Source: Streptomyces sp. STR69 (GTDB lineage Bacteria; Actinomycetota; Actinomycetes; Streptomycetales; Streptomycetaceae). Taken from it: 64,000 bases of DNA. The notes below the pieces were generated by a model, which searched no databases, was not told the DNA's origin, and saw only the letters and a program-made list of their open reading frames with translations. Positions 16,962 to 28,175 of this stretch are shown in pieces; the stretch's first letter is position 1, and each line of letters opens with the position of its first letter. The stretch is from contig NZ_JALJRY010000017.1 in assembly GCF_024519455.1 (NCBI RefSeq), positions 166,065 to 230,064 on the forward strand, in the 5' to 3' direction. A program made the translations under genes and the position numbers.

Positions 16962-16991
16962 AAGGGGCGGGCCGTCACCGGCCCGCCCCTT
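16962..16991 (+). terminator. Terminator of the sugar ABC operon
   Basis: A perfect 13-bp stem (AAGGGGCGGGCCG and its complement) closes a TCAC loop, starting 20 bp past the last permease stop. Confidence 0.85.
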
Positions 16992-17095
16992 CGCGTTCAC
17001 CGTGCGTCCCCCGTATGCCGTACGCGGCGTAACCAAGTCACTCCATCGGCCGTTCCCGGGCAGAACGCCCGCGCCGACCGACCCATGGATGTCCC

Positions 17096-19357
17096 TTGCC
17101 CAGGTTCAGTGTCATTGTCCCCGCGTACAAGGTCCAGGCGTACCTGCACGAATGCCTGGAATCGGTGCTCTCCCAGTCGTATCCCGATCTTGAGCTGATC
17201 GCGGTCGACGACTGCTCGCCGGACGCCTGCGGCGCGATCATCGACGAGTTCGCGGCCCGCGACGCCCGCGTACGCGCCGTCCACCTCCCCGAGAACCAGG
17301 GTCTCGGCCGCGCCCGCAACGCCGGCCTGGAGGAGGCGACCGGCGACTATCTGCTCTTCCTCGACAGCGACGACACGCTCACGCCCGACGCGCTGCGCTC
17401 GATCGCGGACCGCGTCAAGGAGACCGGCGAGCCGGACGTCCTGGTCTTCGACTACGCCCGCACCTTCTGGTCGGGGGAGGCCCAACGCAACAAGACCGCC
17501 GCCCAGTTGACCGAACAGGGCCCGGCCCCCTTCCGGCTGGAGGACCGTCCCGGGCTCCTCCGGGTCATCATGGTCGCCTGGAACAAGGCGTACCGGCGGG
17601 AGTTCGTCGAGCGCGAGGGTTTCGCCTTCCCGCCCGGCTACTACGAGGACACCCCGTGGACCTACCCGGTCCTGATGGCCGCGGAGACGATCGCGACCCT
17701 CGACCGGGTCTGCGTCCACTACCGCCAGCGCCGCCAGGGCAACATCCTCGGCACCACCAGCCGTCAGCACTTCGACGTCTTCGACCAGTACGACCGGGTC
17801 TTCGCGTTCGTCGACGCGCGCCCCGAACTCGCCCAGTGGCGGCCGGTGTTGTTCCGCCGCATGGTCGACCACCTCGCGACGGTCTTCACCAAGCCGGACC
17901 GGCTGCCGCGCGGCACCCGCGCCGAGTTCCTGCGCAAGGCCCGCGCCCACTACCGCCGTTACCGCATCCCCGGCACCTCGGTCCCGCTGCGCACCCGGAT
18001 GCGGCACACGTTCGTGCACTTCGGCGTGCACCGCACGTTCCGGGCCGTGCAGAAGGCGATGAGCTGGCGGCGCCGCGCGGTCAAGCTCACCGCCAAACTC
18101 CTGCGCAACCTCAGAGCGGCGGTCCTCCAGCTCCACTACCGCGTCCAACTCCGGCTCCCGCTCAGGGATCGCGCGGTGTTCGCCGCCTACTGGGGGCGCG
18201 GCCACAGCTGCAACCCGGGCGCGCTGGAGACCGCGTTCCGCACCCACGCCCCGCACATCCGCACGGCGTGGATCGCCCGCCCCGAGCACCACCACACGAT
18301 CCCGGCCGCCACCCGCAGGCTGCGCCCGAACACGGTCTCCTACTGGACGGCGCTGGCCCGCTCCAAGTACCTGGTGAACAACGTCAACTTCGACCGCAGG
18401 CTGGTCAAGCGCCCCGGCCAGGTGCTGATCCAGACCCAACACGGCACCCCCCTCAAGCACATGGGCCTCGACCTCCAGGAACGCCCGGCCGCAGCAAGGG
18501 ACATGGACTTCGGCGAACTCCTCAAGGGCGTCGACAAGTGGGACCACGTCCTGTCCCCCAACCGCCACACCACCCTGACCTGGGAGCGGGTCTACCCCGG
18601 CAGCTACACCACACTCGCCTACGGCTATCCCCGCAACGACGTGTTCCAGCAGGCGACTTCGGCCGACGTGCACCGCCTGCGCGAGTCGCTCGGCATCCCG
18701 CAGGACGCGATCGCGCTCCTCTACGCGCCGACCCACCGTGACTACCGCCGCGTCCAGCGCGCCCACCTCGACCTCGACCGCGTGCTGCGCCGCCTCGGCC
18801 CGCGCTTCGTCGTGCTGGCCCGCGCCCACTACTGGCACGAGGGCCCGCTCGCGGCCACCGCGTCCGGCCGGATCATCGACGTCACCGACCACCCCAGCGT
18901 CGAATCGCTCTGCCTGGCCTCGGACGCGCTGGTCACCGACTACTCGTCCCTGATGTTCGACTACGCCAACCTCGACCGCCCGATCGTCATCCACGCCGAC
19001 GACTGGGAGGCCTACGAGGCGGCCCGCGGCACCTACTTCGACCTGCGCGCCTTCCCGCCGGGCGCGGTCGCGCGCAGCGAGGACGAACTGATCGACATCT
19101 TCGCGACCGACCACTGGCGCGGCTCCCGCTCGGCCCAGCTGCGCGCCGCGTTCCGCGAGCGCTTCTGCCCCTACGACGACGGCCGCGCCGCCGAACGGGT
19201 GGTACGCCACGTGGTGTTGGGCGAAACCGACCTCCCGCCGGTCGTCCCGCTCGCCGACCGCCACCCGGTCCCGTCCGCCGCCGCGAGCCTCACACGCTCC
19301 CCGCTCGCCACCGTGCCGCAGCCCACGACGTCCCAGCCCGTCACCGACCGCCTCTGA
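17096..19357 (+). CDS. GT2-TagF fusion glycosyl/glycerophosphotransferase, copy 1
   Basis: A 753-residue fusion of two transferases. The N-terminal GT-A family 2 domain (about 1-230) has VDDCSPD (D38-D39), DSDD (90-93) and the YYEDTPW catalytic region. The C-terminal domain (about 375-710) is a CDP-glycerol:poly(glycerophosphate) glycerophosphotransferase, as in TagF, with QTQHGTPLK (His449), YGYPRNDV, APTHRDY and TDYSSLMFDYA. A basic linker joins them. It probably extends a teichoic-acid-like wall polymer at the membrane. The start is TTG at 17096, chosen because it gives MPRFSVIVP exactly as in the two downstream paralogues; nearby ATGs are out of frame. All expected motif residues are present, so this copy looks fully active. 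Confidence 0.88.
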   Translation: MPRFSVIVPAYKVQAYLHECLESVLSQSYPDLELIAVDDCSPDACGAIIDEFAARDARVRAVHLPENQGLGRARNAGLEEATGDYLLFLDSDDTLTPDALRSIADRVKETGEPDVLVFDYARTFWSGEAQRNKTAAQLTEQGPAPFRLEDRPGLLRVIMVAWNKAYRREFVEREGFAFPPGYYEDTPWTYPVLMAAETIATLDRVCVHYRQRRQGNILGTTSRQHFDVFDQYDRVFAFVDARPELAQWRPVLFRRMVDHLATVFTKPDRLPRGTRAEFLRKARAHYRRYRIPGTSVPLRTRMRHTFVHFGVHRTFRAVQKAMSWRRRAVKLTAKLLRNLRAAVLQLHYRVQLRLPLRDRAVFAAYWGRGHSCNPGALETAFRTHAPHIRTAWIARPEHHHTIPAATRRLRPNTVSYWTALARSKYLVNNVNFDRRLVKRPGQVLIQTQHGTPLKHMGLDLQERPAAARDMDFGELLKGVDKWDHVLSPNRHTTLTWERVYPGSYTTLAYGYPRNDVFQQATSADVHRLRESLGIPQDAIALLYAPTHRDYRRVQRAHLDLDRVLRRLGPRFVVLARAHYWHEGPLAATASGRIIDVTDHPSVESLCLASDALVTDYSSLMFDYANLDRPIVIHADDWEAYEAARGTYFDLRAFPPGAVARSEDELIDIFATDHWRGSRSAQLRAAFRERFCPYDDGRAAERVVRHVVLGETDLPPVVPLADRHPVPSAAASLTRSPLATVPQPTTSQPVTDRL

Positions 19358-19504
19358 ACGCCGTTCCCACACAGGGGAGTTCGCATGCCATCAAGCCCCT
19401 CGCGGCCGACACCGACCCGGCCGTCGACGTGGCGTCCGACCGGGCGCCCCGGCCGCGCGCACTGACCCGGAACCTCCCCTCCGGCCCACTGGAGAAAGAA
19501 CAGA

Positions 19505-21700
19505 ATGCCCCGCTTCAGCATCATCGTCCCGTCCCACGGGGTCGCCGGCCGGCTCTCCCAGGCCCTGGACTCGGTCCTCGCGCAGTCCTACGGCGACTTC
19601 GAGCTGATCCCGGTCTGCGACGCCCCCGGCTCCCCGGCCGACGACGTCGCCTCCGCTCACGCCGGGCGGGACTCCCGGGTGGCCCCGGTGCACTCACCGC
19701 CGTCCGCCGGTCTGAGCGAGGCACGCAACACCGGGCTGCGGGCGGCGACCGGCGCCCACGTCCTGTTCCTGGACGGCGACGACACCCTCGCCCCGGGCGC
19801 ACTGGCCGCGCTGGACGCCCGGCTGACGGAGACGGGGGATGCCACAGACGTCGACGTCCTGTATTTCGAGCACGAGCGGACCCCGTGGTGGGAGGGCGAG
19901 CCCACCAACCCGGCCGCCCCGCTGCTGGCGAAGACCCCGGCCGGCGCCTTCTCCCCGTCCCAGGCACCGCAGTTGACGGGCGTTCAGCTCCCGGCCTGGA
20001 GCGCGGCCTACCGCCGCGCCTTCCTCACTGACCACCAACTCACCTTTCCTGAGGGCCCGTTCACCGACCTCGGCTGGGGCGGCCTGGTCACCGTCGCCGC
20101 CGAGCGGATCGCGGTGCTGCGCTCGGTGGTCGTACGGCATCTGCTGCGGCGGCAGGGCAGCCGGCTCAACCTGCCGGGCGCGCACCACCACCAACTCCTC
20201 GACCAGGTCGACCTGGTGCTGACGCGTGCGGCCAAGAGCGAGCTGTCCGCCGCCCTGTTCGAGCAGCTCTTCGCGGTGGTGCTGAAGACGGCCTCCCGGC
20301 CGGAACGCCTCACGTCCGGGCACCGCGCCTTCTTCCGCCGGGCGGGACGGCTGTACCGCGCACACCGGCCCGCCGGCTTCCGCGCGCCGGGCGGGAGCGT
20401 GGGCGTGCAGCACCGGCTGCTGGCGTCGGGGGCGTACTCGGCGTTCCGGGCACTGCGCGGCGCCAACCGCTCGGCCTCGGAAGCGGCGGAGCGGGTCCCG
20501 CGCCCCCGGATGCTCCGCACCCGCCTGCGCTACGCCCTCGATCTGCGCCGCCCGCTCGACCCCAACTTGGCTGTCTACTGCGCCTATTGGGGCCGGGGCT
20601 ACGCGTGCAGCCCGGCCGCGATCCACGCCAAGGCCGCTGAACTCGCCCCGCACATCCGCTCGGTGTTCCTGGTGGAGCCGGACGCGGTGGACGCCGTACC
20701 GAAGGGCGTCGAGCACGCCGTCATCGGCAGCCGAAAGTACTGGCAGGTGCTGGCCCGGGCCAAGTACCTGGTGAACAACGCCAACTTCGCCGAAGGCGTC
20801 GTCAAACGGCGCGGCAGCGTGCACGTCCAGACGCAGCACGGGACCCCGCTGAAGAAGATGGGCGTCGACCAGTCGACGTATCCGGTGGTGGCCGCGGCGA
20901 CCGGCAGCTTCGCCAAGTTGCTGGGCCGGGTGGACCGTTGGGACTACAACATCTCCTCCAACCGCCACTCCACCCAGATGTGGGAGCGCGCCTTCCCGGG
21001 CTCGTACGAGGCGTTGGAGTACGGCTATCCGCGCAACGACGTCTACTACTCGGCGACCGCCGACGAAGTGGCGCGTGTGCGGCGGGAGTTGGGCGTACCG
21101 GAGGACAAGACGGCCGTCCTGTACGCGCCCACCCACCGCGACTACCAGACCGGCTTCGACACCGGCCTCGACCTGGAGGCCTTCTGCGCGGCGGCCGGCG
21201 AGGACGTCGTCGTGCTGCTGCGCGCCCACTACTTCTACGACCAGGGCCGGGCGAAGAGCAGCGGCCGGATCATCGACGTGACCGGGCACCGCTCCTCCGA
21301 GGACGTGTGCCTGGCCGCCGACGCGCTGGTCACGGACTACTCGTCGATCATGTTCGACTACGCCAACCTCGACCGGCCGATCGTCGTGTACGCCGACGAC
21401 TGGTACGTCTACCGGGAGACCCGGGGCGTCTACTTCGACCTCATGGAGGCCCCGCCCGGCCCGGTCGCGCGGACGCCCGAGGAGCTGGCCCAGGTGTTCC
21501 GCGACGGCTCGTACGCGGGGGCGGAGTCCAAGGCCCTGCGGGCCGAATTCCGGTCCCGTTTCTGCGAGTTCGACGACGGGCTGGCCGCCGAACGGGTCGT
21601 ACGCCGGGTGTTCCTCGGTGAGCCGCCGGAGGCGGTCCCGCCCGTGCTCCCGCTCGCGGAGCGCGTCCCGGCCCCCGCCGCCACCCTCGTAAGGAGCTGA
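19505..21700 (+). CDS. GT2-TagF fusion transferase, copy 2 (altered GT2 domain)
   Basis: A 731-residue paralogue of the preceding gene with the same two-domain plan. The TagF-like half (about 370-705) is intact: QTQHGTPLK with His445, YGYPRNDV, APTHRDY and TDYSSIMFDYA. The GT2 half has diverged. VDDCSPD of copy 1 is VCDAPGS here, DSDD is DGDD, and YYEDTPW is replaced by PFTDLGW, losing the acidic pair expected near the catalytic base. The GT2 domain may therefore be weak, inactive or use another donor. The ATG follows GGAGAAAG. It lies 147 bp after copy 1 and 7 bp before copy 3, so copies 2 and 3 are surely co-transcribed. Confidence 0.86.
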   Translation: MPRFSIIVPSHGVAGRLSQALDSVLAQSYGDFELIPVCDAPGSPADDVASAHAGRDSRVAPVHSPPSAGLSEARNTGLRAATGAHVLFLDGDDTLAPGALAALDARLTETGDATDVDVLYFEHERTPWWEGEPTNPAAPLLAKTPAGAFSPSQAPQLTGVQLPAWSAAYRRAFLTDHQLTFPEGPFTDLGWGGLVTVAAERIAVLRSVVVRHLLRRQGSRLNLPGAHHHQLLDQVDLVLTRAAKSELSAALFEQLFAVVLKTASRPERLTSGHRAFFRRAGRLYRAHRPAGFRAPGGSVGVQHRLLASGAYSAFRALRGANRSASEAAERVPRPRMLRTRLRYALDLRRPLDPNLAVYCAYWGRGYACSPAAIHAKAAELAPHIRSVFLVEPDAVDAVPKGVEHAVIGSRKYWQVLARAKYLVNNANFAEGVVKRRGSVHVQTQHGTPLKKMGVDQSTYPVVAAATGSFAKLLGRVDRWDYNISSNRHSTQMWERAFPGSYEALEYGYPRNDVYYSATADEVARVRRELGVPEDKTAVLYAPTHRDYQTGFDTGLDLEAFCAAAGEDVVVLLRAHYFYDQGRAKSSGRIIDVTGHRSSEDVCLAADALVTDYSSIMFDYANLDRPIVVYADDWYVYRETRGVYFDLMEAPPGPVARTPEELAQVFRDGSYAGAESKALRAEFRSRFCEFDDGLAAERVVRRVFLGEPPEAVPPVLPLAERVPAPAATLVRS

Positions 21701-21707
21701 ACCCGAA

Positions 21708-23930
21708 GTGCCCCGCTTCAGCGTCATCGTCCCCGTCTTCAAGGTGCAGGGCTTTCTGCGCGAGTGCCTCGACTCGGTTCTGGAGCAGTCCTACCGGGAC
21801 ATCGAGGTGATCGCCGTGAACGACTGCTCGCCGGACGGCTGCGGCGCGATCCTCGACGAGTACGCGGCCCGCGACCCGCGCGTGCAGGTGCTGCACCTGC
21901 CGGAGAACGTCGGCCTGGGCCGCGCCCGCAACGCCGGAATGCCCCTGGCCACCGGTGACTTCCTGTTCTTCCTCGACAGCGACGACACCCTCACTCCGGG
22001 CGCCCTGCGCGCGATGGCCGACCGGCTCGACGCGAGCGGCGACCCGGACGTCCTGGTCTTCGACTACGCGCGCACCTACTGGTGGGGCGGCACCCGGCGC
22101 AACGTCCTCGCGCACGTCCTGACCGAGGTCGACGACACCTTCACGGTCGCCGAACACCCGGAGATCCTCGACCTGTTGATGGTCGTGTGGAACAAGGTGT
22201 ACCGCCGGGAGTTCGTACACAAGCACACCTTCGAGTTCCCGCCGGGCTACTACGAGGACACGCCCTGGACGTTCCCGGTGCTGCTCAGCGCCGAGCGGAT
22301 CGCCACCCTCGACCGGATCTGCCTGAACTACCGGCAGCGGCGGCAGGGCAACATCCTGTCCACCACCAGCCGCAAGCACTTCGACATCCACGACCAGTAC
22401 GAGCGGGTCTTCGCGTTCGTCGACTCCCGCCCTGAGCTGGCGAGTTGGCGCCCCTACCTGCACCGCAAGATGGGCGAGCACTGTCTCGACATCCTCGGCA
22501 AGCCGGACCGCCTGCCCCCGTCCGACAAGGCCGAGTTCTTCCGCCGTACGGCCGAGCTGTTCGCCAAGCACAAGCCGGCGGGCGGGACCGTGGACGCGGA
22601 AGTCCGTGTCCTGGAGGGCAGTTACGCGCTGTACCGGGTCAGGCGGCAGGCGGGGCGGGCCGCGCGGCAGCTCGAACGGCGGGCGCTGCAAGCGCGCAAA
22701 TCAGCGGCCGGGCGGGTCAAGGGCGGCTGGGGCGCGCTGCACGCCCGCCGGTCGCTCGACCCCAACCTCGTTGTGTACTCGGCCTTTTCGCACCGCGGGG
22801 TCCTCGGTGACCCGGCCGCCGTGTACTACAAGGCGAAGGAGATCGCCCCGCACCTGCGGGGCGTGTGGGTCGTGCAGGACGCGGAACAGGCCGCATCGCT
22901 GCCGCCGGGCGTCGATCACGTCCTCCTCAACACCCTGCGGTACCGCCAGGTCACCGCGCGCGCCAAGTGCTTCGTCAACAACGTCAACTGGCCCGGCACC
23001 CTCACCAAGCGCCCCGGCAGCGTCCACATCCACACCCACCAGGGCACCCCGCTCAAGTACATGGCGGCCGACCTGCTGGACAAGCCCGGCGCCCGCTACG
23101 GCGTCGACGTGCCGCAGATGCTGCGCCGCGCCGACCGCTGGGACCACAGCCTGGTCGCCAACCGGCACTCGGAACTGGTGTGGGAGCGGGCGTATCCCTG
23201 CCACTTCGCGTCGGCACGGACGGGCAGCCCCCGCAACGACGTCCTCGTCGGAGCAACACCGGCGGCGGGGACGGCGGTTCGGGAACGGCTCGGCATCCCC
23301 ATCGACCACACCGTCGTGCTGTACGCGCCGACTCGCCGCGAGTACAGCAGGAGCGGGCACGTCGACCGCCTCGACCTGGCCCGGTTCGCGGAGGATCTCG
23401 GCCCGGACCACACCCTCGTCGTACGCCTCCACCCCACCCTCGCGACCGGTCCCGCGCGCGGTCTCGGCCTCGCGGATCTGCACCGGCGCGGGGTGCTGGT
23501 CGACGCGACCGACGAACCGTCCGTCGAGGACGTCATGCTGGCCTCCGACGCGCTGGTCACCGACTACTCGGCCCTGATGTTCGACTACGCCAACCTCGAC
23601 CGGCCGATCGTCCTCCACGCCGACGACCGGGAGGCCTACGCGGCCAGCCGGGGCACCTACTTCGACGTCACCGCCGCGCCACCGGGCCATGTGTCCGGTT
23701 CCTACCGGGAGTTGGCGTGGCTGTTCGCTTCCGGTGCCTGGCGGGACGGGGACTCGACGCGACTGCGGGCCGAATTCCGGTCGCGCTACTGCGAGTTCGA
23801 CGACGGGAACGCCGCCGAGAGGGTCGTACGGACACTGCTGCTGGGTGAGGACGACTGGCAGCCGTCGGCCGGATCCGCCGCACGGGTCCCCTCTCCCGCC
23901 GCCGGTCACGACCAGTTGGCGTCCTCATGA
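21708..23930 (+). CDS. GT2-TagF fusion transferase, copy 3 (altered TagF domain)
   Basis: A 740-residue third paralogue. Its GT2 half matches copy 1 (VNDCSPD, DSDD, YYEDTPW), so it should be active. The TagF-like half is changed at several motifs. QTQHGTPLK becomes HTHQGTPLK, putting Gln445 where the conserved, proposed catalytic histidine lies. APTHRDY becomes APTRREY, YGYPRNDV becomes TGSPRNDV, and RAHY becomes RLHP. It may use another donor or act mainly through its GT2 half. The start is GTG at 21708 after AAGGAGCTGA. The stop overlaps the next gene's ATG. Long near-identical stretches are shared with copies 1 and 2 (for example around 21345-21395 and 23570-23620). Confidence 0.86.
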   Translation: MPRFSVIVPVFKVQGFLRECLDSVLEQSYRDIEVIAVNDCSPDGCGAILDEYAARDPRVQVLHLPENVGLGRARNAGMPLATGDFLFFLDSDDTLTPGALRAMADRLDASGDPDVLVFDYARTYWWGGTRRNVLAHVLTEVDDTFTVAEHPEILDLLMVVWNKVYRREFVHKHTFEFPPGYYEDTPWTFPVLLSAERIATLDRICLNYRQRRQGNILSTTSRKHFDIHDQYERVFAFVDSRPELASWRPYLHRKMGEHCLDILGKPDRLPPSDKAEFFRRTAELFAKHKPAGGTVDAEVRVLEGSYALYRVRRQAGRAARQLERRALQARKSAAGRVKGGWGALHARRSLDPNLVVYSAFSHRGVLGDPAAVYYKAKEIAPHLRGVWVVQDAEQAASLPPGVDHVLLNTLRYRQVTARAKCFVNNVNWPGTLTKRPGSVHIHTHQGTPLKYMAADLLDKPGARYGVDVPQMLRRADRWDHSLVANRHSELVWERAYPCHFASARTGSPRNDVLVGATPAAGTAVRERLGIPIDHTVVLYAPTRREYSRSGHVDRLDLARFAEDLGPDHTLVVRLHPTLATGPARGLGLADLHRRGVLVDATDEPSVEDVMLASDALVTDYSALMFDYANLDRPIVLHADDREAYAASRGTYFDVTAAPPGHVSGSYRELAWLFASGAWRDGDSTRLRAEFRSRYCEFDDGNAAERVVRTLLLGEDDWQPSAGSAARVPSPAAGHDQLASS

Positions 23931-25189
23931 GGCCCCGCACCTGGGTGCTGGTGCTGGCCGCCGTGTTCGCGGTGCTCCAACTCGCCAATGTCACCGGCCG
24001 GGACACCCCCGACACCAAGAACTACCTGTCGTACGCGCTGAGTCTGCGCGGTGAGAGCAAGCGCGAGGCGGCGACCGTCACCATCGACTCCTACTGTGCG
24101 AGCCAGGGGGACACCGCGCGGCGCGACCAGAGCGTGAACGTGCTGAACTTCCACGGCAAGGACCCGGCCTCGCGGGTCGCGAAGAAGTGCCGGGCCGCCC
24201 AGTGGCGGGTGGTGGACGCGCAGGTGCGGGCCGGGAACAGCGGCGGGTTCATCACGCCGTTCATGCCCGAGCGGTTCATGCGGATCTTCGAAGTGCGGCC
24301 CGGATACCCGGTGTTCCTGGTCCCGTTCGTCACGCTGCTCGGGCCGGTGTGGGGGCTGTGGACGTCGAGTGTCGTCCTCACGATCGCGGGCGGGATCCTC
24401 GTGTTCCTGATCCTGCGCACGCTGTCCGTGTCGGTGCCGCTCGCGCTGACCGGGCAGGCCCTCTACTACGTCCTGCCGTGCGGGACGACCGCGATGCGCC
24501 CCATGACCGAGGGTCTGATGATGGCTCTGACGCTGGCTGCGGTGTGGGGTTGCGCGCTGGTGTCGACGGGGCGCCGTACCCGTGCCGCACTCGCCCTCGT
24601 CGGCGGTTCCCTGCTGCTCCTCTTCACGGTCAAGCACTCGCAGGCCCTGTTCCTCGGGCTGTGCCTGGCCGGTGCGGGCGCCTTGATCGCCGTACGACAG
24701 CGGCGGCGGGAGTGGGCGGTGGTCGCGGCACTCGGCGCGGCGGCGGCCGTAGGAACTCTGCTGTTGGCGGGGCTGCTGCACTACCCGTCGCAGACCGACA
24801 GCCTTCAGGACCTGCTGACCGATCACTACGCGCGTCCCGACCGGGCCCGGCTGTGGCCGGAATTCCTGCATCTGGAGGCGAACTTCTGGCTGGAGTGGAC
24901 GCGGCAGCAGTTGTGGCAGCCGGTGCTCGTGGCGGCGCTGGGCGCCGGTGCGTGGGGTGCGCTGCGGCGGCCGGTGTTCGGGGTGTTCCTGATCGGGGCC
25001 GCGTTCACCGGGATCCTCACGCAGGCCGCGCACCCCGACATCAGTGTGTGGGGCGGGCGGTTGATCGTGCTGGTGTGGCTGTTGCCCGTGGTGGGCGTGC
25101 CGTTGCTGCTGGAGAGCGTGGTGCGGGGGAAGGCGGTCGTCGCGGTGCCGATGCAGGCACACGGGCAAGAGGCTCAGCCGGTGCGGTGA
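23927..25189 (+). CDS. Polytopic membrane protein, GT-C-like
   Basis: A 420-residue integral membrane protein of unknown function. It has about nine to ten hydrophobic segments, a first TM at residues 7-22, and then an extracytoplasmic loop of about 100 residues with cysteines at about 57 and 87. This layout resembles GT-C lipid-linked-sugar glycosyltransferases, but no clear Asp-Glu motif is present. Its ATG overlaps the stop of copy 3 (ATGA), so it is translationally coupled to the transferase genes and probably serves the same polymer. The transcript ends in a 16-bp-stem terminator. Confidence 0.75.
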   Translation: MRPRTWVLVLAAVFAVLQLANVTGRDTPDTKNYLSYALSLRGESKREAATVTIDSYCASQGDTARRDQSVNVLNFHGKDPASRVAKKCRAAQWRVVDAQVRAGNSGGFITPFMPERFMRIFEVRPGYPVFLVPFVTLLGPVWGLWTSSVVLTIAGGILVFLILRTLSVSVPLALTGQALYYVLPCGTTAMRPMTEGLMMALTLAAVWGCALVSTGRRTRAALALVGGSLLLLFTVKHSQALFLGLCLAGAGALIAVRQRRREWAVVAALGAAAAVGTLLLAGLLHYPSQTDSLQDLLTDHYARPDRARLWPEFLHLEANFWLEWTRQQLWQPVLVAALGAGAWGALRRPVFGVFLIGAAFTGILTQAAHPDISVWGGRLIVLVWLLPVVGVPLLLESVVRGKAVVAVPMQAHGQEAQPVR

Positions 25190-25195
25190 CGCGGT

Positions 25196-25237
25196 CGACC
25201 CCGGCGACGAGGTGATCAGCGCTCGTCGCCGGGGTCG
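25196..25237. terminator. Terminator between envelope operon and ohr
   Basis: A perfect 16-bp stem (CGACCCCGGCGACGAG and its complement) with a 10-base loop lies between two convergent genes and can act on both. Confidence 0.85.
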
Positions 25238-25260
25238 TAGAGGCGTCGTACTCGATGTGA

Positions 25261-25674
25261 CTACTCGATGACGAGGTCGACCTCGATGTTGCCGCGGGTG
25301 GCGTTCGAGTAGGGGCAGACCTGGTGGGCGGTCTCGACCAGCTTGCGGCCGGTCGCCTCGTCCACGGTGTCGGGGAGCTCGACGCGCAGCGTCACCTTGA
25401 GGCCGAAGCCCTCGCCCTGCTTGCCTATGCCGACCTCGGCGGTCACGGCCGCGTCGGTGACGTCGACCTTCGCCTGCCGGCCGACGAGGCCGAGGGCGCT
25501 GCCGAAACAGGCGGCGTAACCGGCGGCGAACAGCTGCTCAGGGTTGGTGCCCTGGCCGTTGCCGCCCATTTCGACCGGAATGCCGAGCTGAAGGTCGATC
25601 TTGCCGTCGTTGCTGACCGCGCGGCCGTCACGGCCGTGGGTGGCGGTGGCTACGGCGGTGTAGATCGCGTCCAT
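25261..25674 (-). CDS. ohr: Organic hydroperoxide resistance protein (Ohr)
   Basis: A 137-residue thiol peroxidase of the Ohr/OsmC family that reduces organic hydroperoxides. The two catalytic cysteines are visible in YAACFGSAL (about 54) and AHQVCPYSNATRGN (about 118). The N-terminal IYTAVATATHGRDGR and the NPEQLFAAGYAACF segment are typical of the Ohr subgroup rather than OsmC. It is divergent from an OhrR-like repressor gene with an operator between them, so induction by organic peroxides is expected. Confidence 0.95.
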   Translation of the reverse strand: MDAIYTAVATATHGRDGRAVSNDGKIDLQLGIPVEMGGNGQGTNPEQLFAAGYAACFGSALGLVGRQAKVDVTDAAVTAEVGIGKQGEGFGLKVTLRVELPDTVDEATGRKLVETAHQVCPYSNATRGNIEVDLVIE

Positions 25675-25754
25675 TGGAAACCATCCCTCTCGGAAGTCTT
25701 GGTGGGGGTGGCCGGCCCGGGTGTCCGGACCGCCTCACGACGGCAAGTAGAGCA

Positions 25755-25770
25755 CACAATTCAATTGCAC
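25755..25770. promoter_or_regulatory. Probable OhrR operator
   Basis: An AT-rich island in GC-rich DNA holds CAATT-C-AATTG (25757-25767), a perfect inverted repeat with a one-base centre. It resembles the known OhrR operator pattern (TACAATT...AATTGTA in Bacillus). It lies 36 bp upstream of the ohrR start and about 80 bp from ohr, suited to control both. Confidence 0.65.
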
Positions 25771-26238
25771 ACAACTAAATGGCCCACTAGCGCTATCCTG
25801 GAACCATGACCACCACTCCCGCCGACACCCCGACCAGCGACTGGCTCCGCCTGGACCAGCAGATCTGCTTCTCCCTGAACGCCGCGTCACGCGCCTTCGG
25901 CGGCGTCTACCGCGTGCTGCTCAAGGACCTCGGGCTCACCTACCCGCAGTACCTGGTGATGCTGGTGCTGTGGGAGCACGGCGAACTGCCCGTCAAGAAG
26001 CTCGGCGAACACCTGCGGCTCGACTCCGGCACCCTGTCCCCGCTGCTCAAGCGGCTGGAGACGGCCGGTCTGGTACGACGTGAGCGCAGCGCCCGCGACG
26101 AGCGCTCGGTGGAGGTACGGCTCACGGACGAGGGCGTCGCCCTGCGCGAACGCGCCCTCGACGTACCGCGCCGCATCCTCGGCGCGACCGGCTTCGACAT
26201 CGACGAGATCCGCGCACTGCGGACACGACTCGACGAAC

Positions 26239-28023
<1,785 letters not shown>

Positions 28024-28029
28024 GGGTCG

Positions 28030-28034
28030 CCTCC
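28030..28034 (-). promoter_or_regulatory. Ribosome binding site deciding the GT39-like start
   Basis: GGAGG on the minus strand, six bases before the GTG at 28023. It is the only good Shine-Dalgarno among the possible starts of this gene. Confidence 0.6.
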
Positions 28035-28175
28035 GCCACACCGGTCGCGTCGGCCGTCTGCGCTCGTCCTCGTCCTGGCTCTCCACGTGGCCGATTTTGT
28101 ACTGTAAGCGAGCTCTTACCAACGATTGACGGTGTATTAGCATTCATGCGGCATTAACCCGGCTTACGATCCGCC

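Noticed and set aside
19358..19504. Small extra gene between the first two GT2-TagF copies
   Set aside because: No frame with coding character or ribosome site; only the leader of copy 2.
28126..28141. TTGACG/TATTAG as a promoter for the GT87-like gene
   Set aside because: The two hexamers are only about 5 bp apart, so they cannot form a -35/-10 pair.
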